A stretch of 64,000 nt of DNA from AcAMD-5 sp044343935 (GTDB lineage: Bacteria; Actinomycetota; Actinomycetes; S36-B12; UBA5976), in contig JBIJDU010000005.1 in assembly GCA_044343935.1 (NCBI GenBank), forward strand, positions 1 to 64,000. Direction: 5' to 3'. The position numbers and the translations under genes are program-made. The notes beneath the pieces were generated by a model, which saw only the letters and a program-made list of their open reading frames with translations, was not told the origin of the DNA and searched no databases. This document shows, piece by piece, positions 44,590-53,599 of this stretch; position 1 is the first letter of the stretch; every line of letters starts with the position of its first letter.

Positions 44590-44981
44590 GTTTCAACTCA
44601 CTTCGAAACCGGATTTTTCTAGTTTCATCATTTGGCATTATTGCTGGCGGATTTCTCGGCGCTCAATTGGGCAGTTTGGCTGATGCTGGATGGGGCGACT
44701 TAGTTGGTGCGATAGTAGGCATGTGGCTAGGTGGTCCAATCAGCGCCATGCTTACGTTTCAAATCCTGATCGGTAAATTGGATTTTGAGTTAGCGCTGTC
44801 CAGGGCGCGAGTCTTCAATGTAATTCTCACTCTGCTTACGGCAACAATCCTATTGACAGTTTTTTCAGTTGCAGTTCGAATAAGTTCAGGTTCAATTTTG
44901 TTAGTCTTTATTCTGATTTTTGCAAACTTATTGCTAAATTATTTAAGTTTGGTTGCCACGTTAAGGCTTGCAAAGAAATGA
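44586..44981 (+). CDS. Four-helix membrane protein of unknown function
   Basis: 131 residues with four hydrophobic stretches: about 10-30 (IFLVSSFGIIAGGFLGAQLG), 38-62, 78-100 and 103-123. No signal peptide, no catalytic motif. GTG start overlaps the smc stop (GTGA), and ftsY starts inside its own stop (ATGA), so it is translated as part of smc-X-ftsY. I do not recognise the family; a link to membrane targeting or chromosome organisation is speculation from position only. Confidence 0.75.
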   Translation: MSFNSLRNRIFLVSSFGIIAGGFLGAQLGSLADAGWGDLVGAIVGMWLGGPISAMLTFQILIGKLDFELALSRARVFNVILTLLTATILLTVFSVAVRISSGSILLVFILIFANLLLNYLSLVATLRLAKK

Positions 44982-45838
44982 AATTTCGTGGTTGGGGGAC
45001 TGCGCTTAGATCAGTATTGGCCAAATCTGATATTCAAACTCAGGATTGGGAAGAAGTAACTGATCAATTACTGCTGGCTGATATTGGCTCTCACTGGACT
45101 AAGCAAATTGTTAGCAATCTAAAGCAAAGCGCTGTTAACAAAGCTGACTTGACCAAAGAGTTAGCAGCTCAATTAATGAATGCGCTTCAAACAACCGCTA
45201 GTCGAGAATTAGATTTATCAGCAAAGCCAGCGGTGATAATTATGGTTGGTGTAAATGGTGTCGGGAAAACAACGTCAATGGGAAAAATTGGTGCGCAGTT
45301 AGTGTCTAGTGGACACAAAGTGCTCTTTGGTGCCGCAGACACTTTTCGTGCGGCAGCAGTTGCGCAATTACAGACTTGGGGAGAGCGCAGCGGAATTGAG
45401 GTTGTAGCTAAAGAGCAAGGATCTGATCCAGCCAGCGTTGTTCATGAAACAGTGACTAAGGCAAAAGCTGGAAACTTTGATGTTGTGCTGTTGGACACTG
45501 CGGGAAGATTGCATACCAAATCTGCCCTTATGGACGAGTTGGGGAAAGTCATTAAGGTGGCTCAACGAATTTCCCCCATTAGTGAAATATTGCTGGTAGT
45601 TGATGCCACCGTTGGCCAAAACGGCTTAACCCAAGCGAAAGTCTTTAGCGAGGTTGCGCCAATTACTGGGGTGGTGCTGACTAAATTTGATGGCACCGCC
45701 AAAGGTGGAATTGTGATTGCCATCCAACAGGAACTTGGCGTCCCGGTTAAATATCTTGGCATCGGCGAAGGAGTCATGGATCTGGTGCCATTTGACCCGG
45801 CATGGTTTGTCAGCCAATTGCTGGAAACAAATCTGTAA
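44978..45838 (+). CDS. ftsY: Signal recognition particle receptor FtsY
   Basis: SRP-receptor GTPase, 286 residues. G1 GVNGVGKTT, DTFRAAAVAQL, DTAGRLH and TKFDGTAKGG are visible. It is NG-domain only: the acidic membrane-binding A domain or N-terminal transmembrane helix of many FtsY proteins is absent, so membrane contact probably uses the short N-terminal amphipathic region (MKFRGWGTALRSVL). Partner of Ffh, encoded 4 kb downstream. Confidence 0.94.
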   Translation: MKFRGWGTALRSVLAKSDIQTQDWEEVTDQLLLADIGSHWTKQIVSNLKQSAVNKADLTKELAAQLMNALQTTASRELDLSAKPAVIIMVGVNGVGKTTSMGKIGAQLVSSGHKVLFGAADTFRAAAVAQLQTWGERSGIEVVAKEQGSDPASVVHETVTKAKAGNFDVVLLDTAGRLHTKSALMDELGKVIKVAQRISPISEILLVVDATVGQNGLTQAKVFSEVAPITGVVLTKFDGTAKGGIVIAIQQELGVPVKYLGIGEGVMDLVPFDPAWFVSQLLETNL

Positions 45839-45953
45839 CAAACCAGTTAATTACTTCACCAATTAGCAACAATATTACTGCAATATCGAAACACCACTCC
45901 TAGATATTTCTCCCTAGATTTCGGGCGCTGTGTCCGAATTATCAGGAGGGAAG

Positions 45954-47237
45954 ATGGCAGCAATTGATACTGGCGACACTGCTTGGATGATGATTAGTGC
46001 CGCACTAGTTCTGCTAATGATCCCGGGACTTTCACTTTTCTATGGCGGCATGGTGCGTTCAAAGAGTGTGTTGAACATGATCATGATGTCATTTAGTGCT
46101 CTTGGCCTGGTAGCAGTTCTTTGGATTTTGTATGGATTTTCAATCACGTTTGGTAACTCAGTAGGTGACTCTGGTTTGATCGGAGATGCCACGGAATTTC
46201 TTGGCTTAACATCGTTAATGAATACTGAAGCTGTTATCGGCACAATTCCAGCACCTGTGTTTATCGCGTTTCAAGGAATGTTTGCTGCCATCACGGTTGC
46301 ACTCATTTCCGGATCAATTGCAGATCGCGCAAAATTCGGTTCTTGGTTAGTGTTCGCTGGAATTTGGGCAACGGTGGTTTATTTCCCAGTTGCGCACTGG
46401 GTGTTCGCATTTGATGAATTCGTCGCAACTACAGGTGGTTGGATCGCAAATGACCTAGGTGCTATTGACTTTGCCGGCGGCACCGCGGTTCACATCAATG
46501 CTGGTGCAGCCGGCTTGGCGTTGGCATTTATCTTGGGTAAGCGAATTGGCTTTGGCAAAATTCCAATGCGGCCGCACAACTTGCCATTAGTAATGCTAGG
46601 CGCTGCACTGTTGTGGTTTGGCTGGTTTGGCTTCAACGCTGGTTCAGCAGTTGGCTCCAACGGACTTGCCGGTGTGGCGTTCTTAAACACCATTGGTGCA
46701 ACTGCAGCGGCGATGCTCAGCTGGCTTCTAGTTGAGAAGATTCGTGATGGTCATGCCACTAGTTTGGGCGCAGCTTCGGGCGTAGTTGCTGGTTTGGTTG
46801 CAATCACACCAGCATGTGCTTCGGTAGATGCGATCGGGGCGTTGATTATTGGTGCGGTATCGGGCATCTTGTGCGCCTTGTCAGTTGGGCTTAAGTTCAA
46901 GTTTGGCTATGACGATTCGCTCGATGTGGTAGCTGTTCACTTAGTTGGTGGGGTAGTGGGAACAATCATGATCGGCATAGTTGGCCTAGAGGTTGGAATT
47001 CTCGATGGCGGCGGCACTGAGCAACTAGTCAAGCAAGTTATTGGAGCCGGAGCCGTTTTGGCTTACTCCTTCATCGCAACGCTAATCATCGGCAAACTGA
47101 TCGATCTGACAATTGGATTTAGAATCAGTGCAGATGATGAGCAAGCCGGAATCGATGTTTCTTACCACGCAGAGCGCGGTTATGAACTATCTGATTCATC
47201 ACAGGGCGGTTTATCTGGCGCTTCGAAGGGAGCCTAA
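45954..47237 (+). CDS. amt: Ammonium transporter
   Basis: AmtB-family channel, 427 residues with eleven membrane spans. The twin His of the pore are in GTAVHINAGAAG and VVAVHLVGGVVG; the Trp/Phe gate region includes FQGMFA. ATG 45954 has an AGGAGGG site directly upstream; the frame could extend to GTG 45930 but that includes the ribosome site. The 115-base upstream region is A/T-rich; I could not identify a GlnR or AmtR box with confidence. First gene of amt-glnB-(glnD). Confidence 0.95.
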   Translation: MAAIDTGDTAWMMISAALVLLMIPGLSLFYGGMVRSKSVLNMIMMSFSALGLVAVLWILYGFSITFGNSVGDSGLIGDATEFLGLTSLMNTEAVIGTIPAPVFIAFQGMFAAITVALISGSIADRAKFGSWLVFAGIWATVVYFPVAHWVFAFDEFVATTGGWIANDLGAIDFAGGTAVHINAGAAGLALAFILGKRIGFGKIPMRPHNLPLVMLGAALLWFGWFGFNAGSAVGSNGLAGVAFLNTIGATAAAMLSWLLVEKIRDGHATSLGAASGVVAGLVAITPACASVDAIGALIIGAVSGILCALSVGLKFKFGYDDSLDVVAVHLVGGVVGTIMIGIVGLEVGILDGGGTEQLVKQVIGAGAVLAYSFIATLIIGKLIDLTIGFRISADDEQAGIDVSYHAERGYELSDSSQGGLSGASKGA

Positions 47238-47239
47238 TC

Positions 47240-47578
47240 ATGAAACTAATTACCGCAATTATCAAACCATTCAAACTAGATGATGTTAAGACCGCATTAG
47301 CAGCAGCTGGTGTCAATGGCTTAACGGTTTCGGAAGCAAGTGGGATGGGTAGACAGCGTGGCCATGTTGAGGTCTACCGCGGCGCTGAATACGCAGTTGA
47401 TCTGGTGCCAAAAGTTCGAATCGAGATAGTCGTTGATGATGCGCAGGTAACTGCTGCAGTTGACGCAATTGTTGCCGCTGCCAATACCGGAAAAATTGGT
47501 GATGGCAAAGTTTGGGTTGTGCCCGTTGAGTCAATCGTTCGAGTTCGAACTGGCGAAAGCGGTACCGCAGCCTTGTAG
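47240..47578 (+). CDS. glnB: Nitrogen regulatory protein P-II
   Basis: 112 residues. MKLITAIIKPFKLDDV at the N-terminus, the T-loop with modifiable Tyr51 in YRGAEYAVDLVPK, and GKIGDGKVWV in the C-loop. In actinobacteria such proteins are adenylylated or uridylylated at Tyr51 and block AmtB; the adjacent amt and glnD support this. It starts two bases after amt. Confidence 0.95.
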   Translation: MKLITAIIKPFKLDDVKTALAAAGVNGLTVSEASGMGRQRGHVEVYRGAEYAVDLVPKVRIEIVVDDAQVTAAVDAIVAAANTGKIGDGKVWVVPVESIVRVRTGESGTAAL

Positions 47579-47603
47579 TGGCAGGTATCCTCCTCTACTA
47601 CCG

Positions 47604-47637
47604 ACAGCGGGTGCTTGGGTAACTGAGCACTCGCTGT
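47604..47637 (+). terminator. Hairpin after amt-glnB
   Basis: A 12-pair stem (47604-47615 with 47626-47637, one G-T) with loop TGGGTAACTG, followed by TACCTATTTT. It can end the amt-glnB message. TATTTT 47642-47647 could in turn be a -10 for glnD. Confidence 0.65.
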
Positions 47638-47730
47638 TACCTATTTTCGAAAGTAGGAACTATTTCGCTCCAAGAAATTCGCTCACAACTGCTGAACTCG
47701 AAGCTCTCTATTGCCGAAACCAATCAGCAG

Positions 47731-49932
47731 TTGTTGGCGCGCACAAATTCTTGGTTAATACACACCTTTAATGAGCACTGCCCAGCAGGTGCAGAGATTG
47801 CCTTGATTGCGATCGGTGGGTTGGGCCGAAATGAATTAGCTCCTGGCTCGGATCTGGACTTGCTATTACTGCACAGCAGCAAGCAGGCAACCGGAGCAGC
47901 AGAATTGGCTCAGCAGATCTGGTATCCAATTTGGGATAGCGGAGTTGGATTAGACCATTCAGTTCGAACTATTGACGAATCGTTGCTGCTAGCGGGACAG
48001 GATTTGCGGGTTATGTTCGGCCTGCTGGATCAACGATTTTTGGCTGGCAATGAATCACTTGCGGCAGAGCTGAATTTCAAAACGCTAGAGCTTTGGCGAA
48101 AAACTTTTTTCAAGCGACTGCCAGACATCATTCAATCTGATCGAGATCGACACCTCACATTTGGTGATTTAGCACACCTGCAAAATCCAAATCTAAAGGA
48201 ATCACAAGGTGGGCTGCGAGATTTAGTTACGCTAAATGCGATTACCAAATCTTGGCAAGTGGAAGTAGGACTGGCAAAACTGGCATCAGCAAAATCTGTG
48301 CTGTGGCAGGCACGATCAGCGCTTCATTTAATTACCAAAAAGAACACAGATTTGTTGGCACAAGAGTTACAGCATGATGTTGCTGCAATGGTCAATTATT
48401 CCGACAGCGATCAATTACTAAGTGATGTCTATCGATCAGCAAGGGCAATTACTTTTACTTACAATCAAGCTATTCGAAGTGCAACTGATTTAAACAATTT
48501 GCGTAGCTGGTTAACTAGGCGAAGAGCGACTAGGACGCCAATTACCGATGGCGTAGTACTGGCAGATAATCAAATTCAATTAGCTATGAATTATCGAGCT
48601 GATCATGCACTTATGCTCAGAGCCGCTATCTCAGCGGCTAAATTGAATCTTCCAATAAGCACTGAAATTTTGACGGAGCTTAAGGAAAGTGAAGAACTCT
48701 TCACTTGGGATGATCGAAAACGGGAACTATTTATTGAGTTGCTGGCTACCGGTGAGCCATTAATTGAGGTTTGGGAAGCGTTGGACCAGGCCGGAATAAT
48801 TAGCATGATGTTGCCACAATGGGATGTGATCAGGTGCGCACCACAGCGAAATTCAGTTCACCGATTCACTGTTGATCGGCATTTGATCCAAACTGTAGTT
48901 GAAGCCAGCAAATTTACAACCATGGTGGCGCGCCCAGATATTTTGCTCATTGCCTCGCTGCTGCATGACATTGGTAAAGCACGTTTAGAAGATCATTCAA
49001 TTTTAGGAGCCAAGCTATCTCGAGAGATCACCGTAACTATGGGGTTTTCAAAGTTAGATCAAGAGTTAATCGAGTTGCTGGTTCGACATCACCTGCTACT
49101 CCCAGAGACGGCAACTAAGCGCGATTTGGAGGACCCAGCTACTGTTTCAATAATAACCGCTGAAATCAAGTCGCAATTTGTGCTAAATCACTTGCACCAT
49201 TTAACTATCGCCGATGCGCAGGCAACATCTGCGATTGCATCGTCAAATTGGCGGCTGAATCTAATCTCGCAGTTAGTGGATCTGGTTAAACAGACGTTAG
49301 TTGGTGAATCGCTACCAATTGAGCCAGAACTTGATCTTGAGCTACCGCTAAATTCGCATGGTGTAGGAATTTCAATCGCACCGCAGCAAGATGGGTATTT
49401 GATAACTGTTTCAGTACCAGATAGCCAAGGTGTGCTGGCCAAAATCGCGGGCTTTTTATCACTTCAGCGTTTGGCAGTTAGATCAGCAAAAACAAAAACG
49501 GTTGCTGATCGGGCGATTAGCTATTGGCATGTGTTGCCACTATTTGGCGATGCACCTGAAATAGATCTATTACGCAGTGAACTTACTCGAGTAATAACTG
49601 GTGCATTAGACATAGCGGCGCAGTTAGCAGCTCAGGAAAATTCGCAATTTAAGAGAGCAGAATCTGTAGCCCCAGTCAAAGTAATATTTCCAGAAGTTAG
49701 TTCCAACTACACCATCATAGAAGTCCGTGCTCCTGATCGAACTGCGTTGCTGTACCGAATTGCTGCCACTATTTCAGCGCAGCAGTTAGATATTTTCGCG
49801 GCAATTGTGGCCACCCATGGCGCTACGGTGGATGATGTTTTTTACGTTCGAACTAAAGGTGGTGCCCGACTATCCCCAACGCAATCAGAGCAACTCGGGC
49901 AAGCAATCATGGCCGAATTGGCGATTGGGTAA
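47731..49932 (+). CDS. glnD: [Protein-PII] uridylyl/adenylyltransferase GlnD
   Basis: Modifies PII. Order: nucleotidyltransferase (GGLGRNELAPGSDLDLLLL), linker domain, HD phosphohydrolase (LLHDIGKARLEDHS), then two ACT domains near the C-terminus (VPDSQGVLAKIAGFL; VRAPDRTALLYRIAATI). From TTG 47731 it has 733 residues, but the same frame stays open back to 47623 and its codons (ISLQEIRSQLLNSK...TNQQLLARTNSWL) align with the usual GlnD N-terminal helix. No ATG, GTG or TTG lies in that extension, so the real start may be an ATT (47662) or other rare codon. Treat the 5' end as unresolved. Confidence 0.9.
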   Translation: MLARTNSWLIHTFNEHCPAGAEIALIAIGGLGRNELAPGSDLDLLLLHSSKQATGAAELAQQIWYPIWDSGVGLDHSVRTIDESLLLAGQDLRVMFGLLDQRFLAGNESLAAELNFKTLELWRKTFFKRLPDIIQSDRDRHLTFGDLAHLQNPNLKESQGGLRDLVTLNAITKSWQVEVGLAKLASAKSVLWQARSALHLITKKNTDLLAQELQHDVAAMVNYSDSDQLLSDVYRSARAITFTYNQAIRSATDLNNLRSWLTRRRATRTPITDGVVLADNQIQLAMNYRADHALMLRAAISAAKLNLPISTEILTELKESEELFTWDDRKRELFIELLATGEPLIEVWEALDQAGIISMMLPQWDVIRCAPQRNSVHRFTVDRHLIQTVVEASKFTTMVARPDILLIASLLHDIGKARLEDHSILGAKLSREITVTMGFSKLDQELIELLVRHHLLLPETATKRDLEDPATVSIITAEIKSQFVLNHLHHLTIADAQATSAIASSNWRLNLISQLVDLVKQTLVGESLPIEPELDLELPLNSHGVGISIAPQQDGYLITVSVPDSQGVLAKIAGFLSLQRLAVRSAKTKTVADRAISYWHVLPLFGDAPEIDLLRSELTRVITGALDIAAQLAAQENSQFKRAESVAPVKVIFPEVSSNYTIIEVRAPDRTALLYRIAATISAQQLDIFAAIVATHGATVDDVFYVRTKGGARLSPTQSEQLGQAIMAELAIG

Positions 49933-49935
49933 TCT
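49930..49935 (+). promoter_or_regulatory. Putative leaderless -10 element for ffh
   Basis: TAATCT overlaps the glnD stop codon and ends six bases before GTG 49942; no ribosome site. Confidence 0.5.
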
Positions 49936-49941
49936 TTCGCC

Positions 49942-51348
49942 GTGTTCGCTCAACTCTCCAATCGACTCTCCGTCGCCCTGCGCAATGTTCGCGCCAAGGG
50001 TCGGCTGACTGAAGCCGATGTTGATGATGCCTTAATAGAAATCAGAGCAGCACTACTGGAAGCAGATGTTGCGCTAACGGTGGTGCGAGAGTTTGCCAAA
50101 ACAATAAAGGCCAGAGCCGTAGGTGCTGAGGTATCAGCGGCACTCAATCCAGGTCAGCAATTTGTTCGAATCGTGAGTGAAGAGTTAACTGCAATTTTGG
50201 GCAGCAATACCAGAACTTTTAAATTTGAATCTGGCAAGCCAACCGTCGTGATGTTGCTTGGATTGCAAGGCGCTGGAAAAACAACGTTGGCAGGAAAGTT
50301 AGCGCTATGGGCAAAGTCGCAGCAGCGAACGCCACTACTGGTCGCCGCTGATTTGCAACGACCTAACGCGGTTGATCAACTTAAAGTTATTGCTTCCCAG
50401 GCTGAAGTTGCAGTTTATGCACCAGAGCCAGGCAATGGTGTTGGCGATCCAGTGAAGGTAGCGGCTGATGCCATCAAACATGCTGCTGGCCGAAACGATG
50501 TCATCATTATTGATACTGCTGGCCGGTTAGCTATTGATGCCGACCTTGTTGCGCAAGCTGCTGCCATTAAAAAAGTAGTTAACCCAACTGAAACACTGCT
50601 AGTAATTGACGCCATGATTGGTCAAGATGCAGTTACCACTGCAACTACTTTTAATGAGCAAGTTGGTTTTGATGCTGCTGTGCTAACCAAACTTGATGGC
50701 GACGCGCGTGGTGGCGCGGCTCTATCGTTAGTTTCAATAACTGGTAAGCCAATCATGTTTGCTTCAGTGGGCGAAAAGTTAACTGATTTTGATTACTTCC
50801 ATCCAGACCGAATGGCTTCTCGAATTTTGGATCAGGGCGATGTACTGACTTTGATTGAGCAAGCCGAGCGAGCGATGGATGCTGAGCAATCTACCAAAAT
50901 GGCAGAGTCATTGAAATCTGGTGACGGCTTTACTTTGGAAGACTTTCTAGAGCAATTGCAGGCAGTTAAGAAAATGGGAAACCTTTCAAGCATGTTAGCG
51001 ATGTTGCCTGGTGCCGGAAAGTTGCAAAACCAGTTAGATGAATTAGATGACAAGCAACTAAAGCGCACCGAAGCAATCATCCAATCGATGACGCCAGCTG
51101 AGCGGGCAAACCCGGAACTATTAAATGGTTCACGTCGGGCGCGAATTGCAGCTGGCTCTGGAACCAGTGTGGTTGAAATAAACACCTTGGTAAAACGGTT
51201 CAGTGAAGCACAGAAGATGCTTAAGCGCGGCACTATCCCGGGCGTTGGGGCAATCCCTGGCGTTGCGCGCCAGCCGGTAAAGAAAGCTAAGCCTGGTAAG
51301 GGTGCTCGACGCAGCGGAAATCCAGCAAAACGGGCACAGCAGGGCTAA
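49942..51348 (+). CDS. ffh: Signal recognition particle protein Ffh
   Basis: SRP54 GTPase, 468 residues. N helices (SNRLSVALRNVRAKGRLTEADVD), G1 GLQGAGKTT, DLQRPNAVDQL, DTAGRLAID, TKLDGDARGGAALS, then the Met-rich M domain (about 320-440) that binds signal peptides and 4.5S RNA, and a basic tail. GTG start; probably leaderless. 4.5S RNA was not found here. Confidence 0.95.
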   Translation: MFAQLSNRLSVALRNVRAKGRLTEADVDDALIEIRAALLEADVALTVVREFAKTIKARAVGAEVSAALNPGQQFVRIVSEELTAILGSNTRTFKFESGKPTVVMLLGLQGAGKTTLAGKLALWAKSQQRTPLLVAADLQRPNAVDQLKVIASQAEVAVYAPEPGNGVGDPVKVAADAIKHAAGRNDVIIIDTAGRLAIDADLVAQAAAIKKVVNPTETLLVIDAMIGQDAVTTATTFNEQVGFDAAVLTKLDGDARGGAALSLVSITGKPIMFASVGEKLTDFDYFHPDRMASRILDQGDVLTLIEQAERAMDAEQSTKMAESLKSGDGFTLEDFLEQLQAVKKMGNLSSMLAMLPGAGKLQNQLDELDDKQLKRTEAIIQSMTPAERANPELLNGSRRARIAAGSGTSVVEINTLVKRFSEAQKMLKRGTIPGVGAIPGVARQPVKKAKPGKGARRSGNPAKRAQQG

Positions 51349-51350
51349 TC

Positions 51351-51400
51351 GGTCGACCTTAACCGGGGATGGTTAGACTTCGGCGGCTAGTTACTCGACC
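51351..51400 (+). promoter_or_regulatory. Structured region between ffh and rpsP
   Basis: GGTCGA 51351-51356 pairs with TCGACC 51395-51400, enclosing TAACC 51360-51364 with GGTTA 51371-51375. The 142-base gap 51349-51490 holds no gene. The fold may terminate ffh or start the rpsP leader; no T-run follows. Confidence 0.35.
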
Positions 51401-51490
51401 CTCTCTTCCAGTAACCAGCACCCCGTGGTTGTGTTGTGAGCGCCCCACTCTCGCTTGCATGACCCATCCACAATAAACAAAAGGAATCAA

Positions 51491-52021
51491 GTGGCTGTAA
51501 AGATTAAGTTAAAGCGCACTGGCAAAGTGCATTTACCGCAATATCGAATTGTGATTGCAGATTCACGTAGTGCTCGTAATGGTCGTTCAATTGAAGAGGT
51601 CGGGTTCTACTATCCGAAAGAAGAGCCATCACGCATCGAGGTCAAGTCTGATCGGGTGCAGTATTGGCTTGGTGTTGGTGCGCAACCAACCGAACCAGTA
51701 GTTGCCATTTTGAAAGTAACTGGTGACTGGCAGAAGTTTAATAATCTTCCAGGTGCTGAGGGCACACTTAAGGTTGCCCCACCAAAGCCAGATAAGAAAG
51801 CAGCTTACGCAGCTGCCGTTGCCGACTCTGAGTCAGCTAAAGCTTCCCTAGATGCTGATCGAGATGCAGCAAAAGCAAAATTAGTTGCACCAAAGGTTGA
51901 AGAAGCACCAGCGCCAGCTGTTGAACCAGTTGCCGAGAGTGTCGAAGTTGCAGCCGAGCCTGCAGTTGAAACTGATTCGGTTGAAGCAGCAGCTGCTGAA
52001 GCAACCGAAGCTAGTGAATAA
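51491..52021 (+). CDS. rpsP: 30S ribosomal protein S16 with long acidic tail
   Basis: 176 residues from GTG 51491 (AAAGGA six bases before it; the in-frame ATG at 51455 only adds 12 unlikely codons). Residues 1-85 are normal S16 (VKIKLKRTGKVHLPQYRIVIADSRSARNGR). From about 100 a roughly 75-residue Ala/Glu/Val-rich extension (AAPAVEPVAESVEVAAEPA-like) doubles the usual length. First gene of rpsP-KH-rimM-trmD. Confidence 0.95.
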   Translation: MAVKIKLKRTGKVHLPQYRIVIADSRSARNGRSIEEVGFYYPKEEPSRIEVKSDRVQYWLGVGAQPTEPVVAILKVTGDWQKFNNLPGAEGTLKVAPPKPDKKAAYAAAVADSESAKASLDADRDAAKAKLVAPKVEEAPAPAVEPVAESVEVAAEPAVETDSVEAAAAEATEASE

Positions 52022-52023
52022 TC

Positions 52024-52263
52024 GTGATTAACGAAGCATTAACTCATTTAGTTAAAGGCATTGTTGATCATCCAGACGATGTTGCAGTGACGGAGCGAAC
52101 TACTAAATTTGGTAAAGCGCTTGAAGTTTCAGTGCATCCCGATGATTTTGGTCGAGTGATTGGCCGAAACGGTAGAACTGCAACGTCAATCAGGACTGTG
52201 GTGCATGCCCTTAACGGTGGCCGCAAAGTTCGAATCGATTTTCTCGACGTCAACGGTAATTAA
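52024..52263 (+). CDS. KH-domain RNA-binding protein (YlqC/KhpA family)
   Basis: 79 residues. The KH GxxG loop is IGRNGR in FGRVIGRNGRTATSIRTVV. KhpA-type proteins bind RNA, in some species with KhpB. GTG start two bases after the S16 stop; rimM starts three bases after its own stop. The rpsP-KH-rimM-trmD order is conserved. Confidence 0.92.
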   Translation: MINEALTHLVKGIVDHPDDVAVTERTTKFGKALEVSVHPDDFGRVIGRNGRTATSIRTVVHALNGGRKVRIDFLDVNGN

Positions 52264-52266
52264 GTT

Positions 52267-52779
52267 TTGCTAGTCGAAGTTGGTCGGCTAATCAAGGCGC
52301 ATGGCATAAAAGGCGACCTGCTTACGCAGTCCTTAACTGATTTCCCAGAACTTAGATTTACAGTTGGCGCTAAGCTGCAACTACCTAACCAGCAGTTTCT
52401 TACGGTGACCAAATTTGCTGAACACAGTGGTCGACTATTGCTGCACTTCAAAGAGATAGTTGATCGGACCGCAGCTGAACAAGTTGCGGGTAATTTGCTT
52501 TATGCAGATATTGATGAAACTGAGATGCCACCTGAACCAGGAAAGTACTTTGATCGCCAATTGATCGGCTTGCTGGTTAGTACTAATGACGGTGATGTAA
52601 TTGGAAAGATTGTTGATGTGCTTCACCTGCCAGCACAAGATGTATTGGTGATGAACATGCATGGCAAGGAAGTGTTAATTCCATTTGTTGATCCAATTGT
52701 TCCGGTTGTTGATTTAGAAAACAATATGATCACCATAGATCCACCAGTTGGGTTACTGGAGGTTGCTGATGAAAATTGA
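52267..52779 (+). CDS. rimM: 16S rRNA processing protein RimM
   Basis: 170 residues. VGRLIKAHGIKGDLLTQSLTD begins the RimM N-terminal domain; PGKYFDRQLIGLLV opens the C-terminal PRC barrel, ending VDLENNMITIDPPVGLLE. It assists 30S head assembly with S19. TTG start; it overlaps trmD by 11 bases. Confidence 0.93.
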   Translation: MLVEVGRLIKAHGIKGDLLTQSLTDFPELRFTVGAKLQLPNQQFLTVTKFAEHSGRLLLHFKEIVDRTAAEQVAGNLLYADIDETEMPPEPGKYFDRQLIGLLVSTNDGDVIGKIVDVLHLPAQDVLVMNMHGKEVLIPFVDPIVPVVDLENNMITIDPPVGLLEVADEN

Positions 52780-53461
52780 TGTCGTAAGTATCTTTCCGCA
52801 ATACCTAGCACCATTGCAGTTGTCGTTAGTGGGTAAGGCAATTGAGTCAAATTTGATTTCAGTTAACGTGCATGATTTACGCGATGCCACATCTGACCCA
52901 CATCGAACTGTTGATGACACGCCATATGGTGGTGGCCCTGGAATGGTTATGTTGGCTGAACCGTGGGGGAAAGTGCTTGATGAATTAGTAACTGCACAAT
53001 CAGTATTGGTCATTCCAACTCCGAGCGGCATTCCATTCACTCAAGAAATTGCTGAATCGCTCGCGCAGCGGCCACATTTAATTTTTGGCTGCGGTCGATA
53101 TGAAGGAATTGATGCCCGAGTGGTTGAACATTACGAAACTAAAACAACTGTGCTGGAATTATCTATTGGTGATTATGTCTTAGCTGGTGGCGAAGTTGCA
53201 GCTTTGGTGATGATTGAAGCCATCGCCCGATTAATTCCAGGTGTCCTTGGTAATTCACAGTCAGCAGCGGATGATTCATTTGCCCCTTCAGCATATGGTC
53301 GTTTGCTCGAGGGGCCGGTATTTACCAAACCCAGTCAATGGCGTGGCATTGAAGTGCCATCGGTGTTATTGAGCGGTAATCATGCCGAAATTGCGGCTTG
53401 GCGGCTGGCGCAAGCCCGCCAACGCACGGCGGAACGTCGACCAGACCTCACCGGTGAGTAA
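52769..53461 (+). CDS. trmD: tRNA (guanine(37)-N(1))-methyltransferase
   Basis: SPOUT methyltransferase of 230 residues from ATG 52769 (TGGAGG six bases upstream; an in-frame start at 52748 lies deeper in rimM). IDVVSIFPQYL at the N-terminus, GGGPGMVM, the knot region FGCGRYEGIDARV and the SAM-binding SIGDYVLAGGEVAALV are present. Confidence 0.95.
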   Translation: MKIDVVSIFPQYLAPLQLSLVGKAIESNLISVNVHDLRDATSDPHRTVDDTPYGGGPGMVMLAEPWGKVLDELVTAQSVLVIPTPSGIPFTQEIAESLAQRPHLIFGCGRYEGIDARVVEHYETKTTVLELSIGDYVLAGGEVAALVMIEAIARLIPGVLGNSQSAADDSFAPSAYGRLLEGPVFTKPSQWRGIEVPSVLLSGNHAEIAAWRLAQARQRTAERRPDLTGE

Positions 53462-53490
53462 CCTGATCTACCGGTATGGCAGAATTCAAC

Positions 53491-53540
53491 TTGCACTTGG
53501 ACTTAACCCCGCCGCAGGGGAGTGAGTCAAAAAAGTGCAA
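53491..53540 (+). promoter_or_regulatory. Structured leader upstream of rplS
   Basis: Nested inverted repeats: TTGCACTT 53491-53498 with AAGTGCAA 53533-53540, GACT 53500-53503 with AGTC 53525-53528, and CCCC 53507-53510 with GGGG 53517-53520. It lies 60 bases before rplS in a 138-base gap with no gene. It could be an L19 feedback leader or the trmD terminator (A/T-rich but with no T-run after it). Confidence 0.5.
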
Positions 53541-53599
53541 CTTAAATCACCCGAAGCATCTGCGCGAGTGACCTGCGGCGCTACGTGTGGGGAGACCCG

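Noticed and set aside
45839..45953. GlnR or AmtR operator upstream of amt
   Set aside because: I tried to fit gTnAC-n6-GaAAC and TTTCTAT-type boxes to the A/T-rich stretch; spacing did not match any.
47460..47771. Separate 103-codon gene between glnB and glnD
   Set aside because: It overlaps glnB and the predicted terminator in a frame with no family resemblance, while the glnD frame there reads as GlnD-like.
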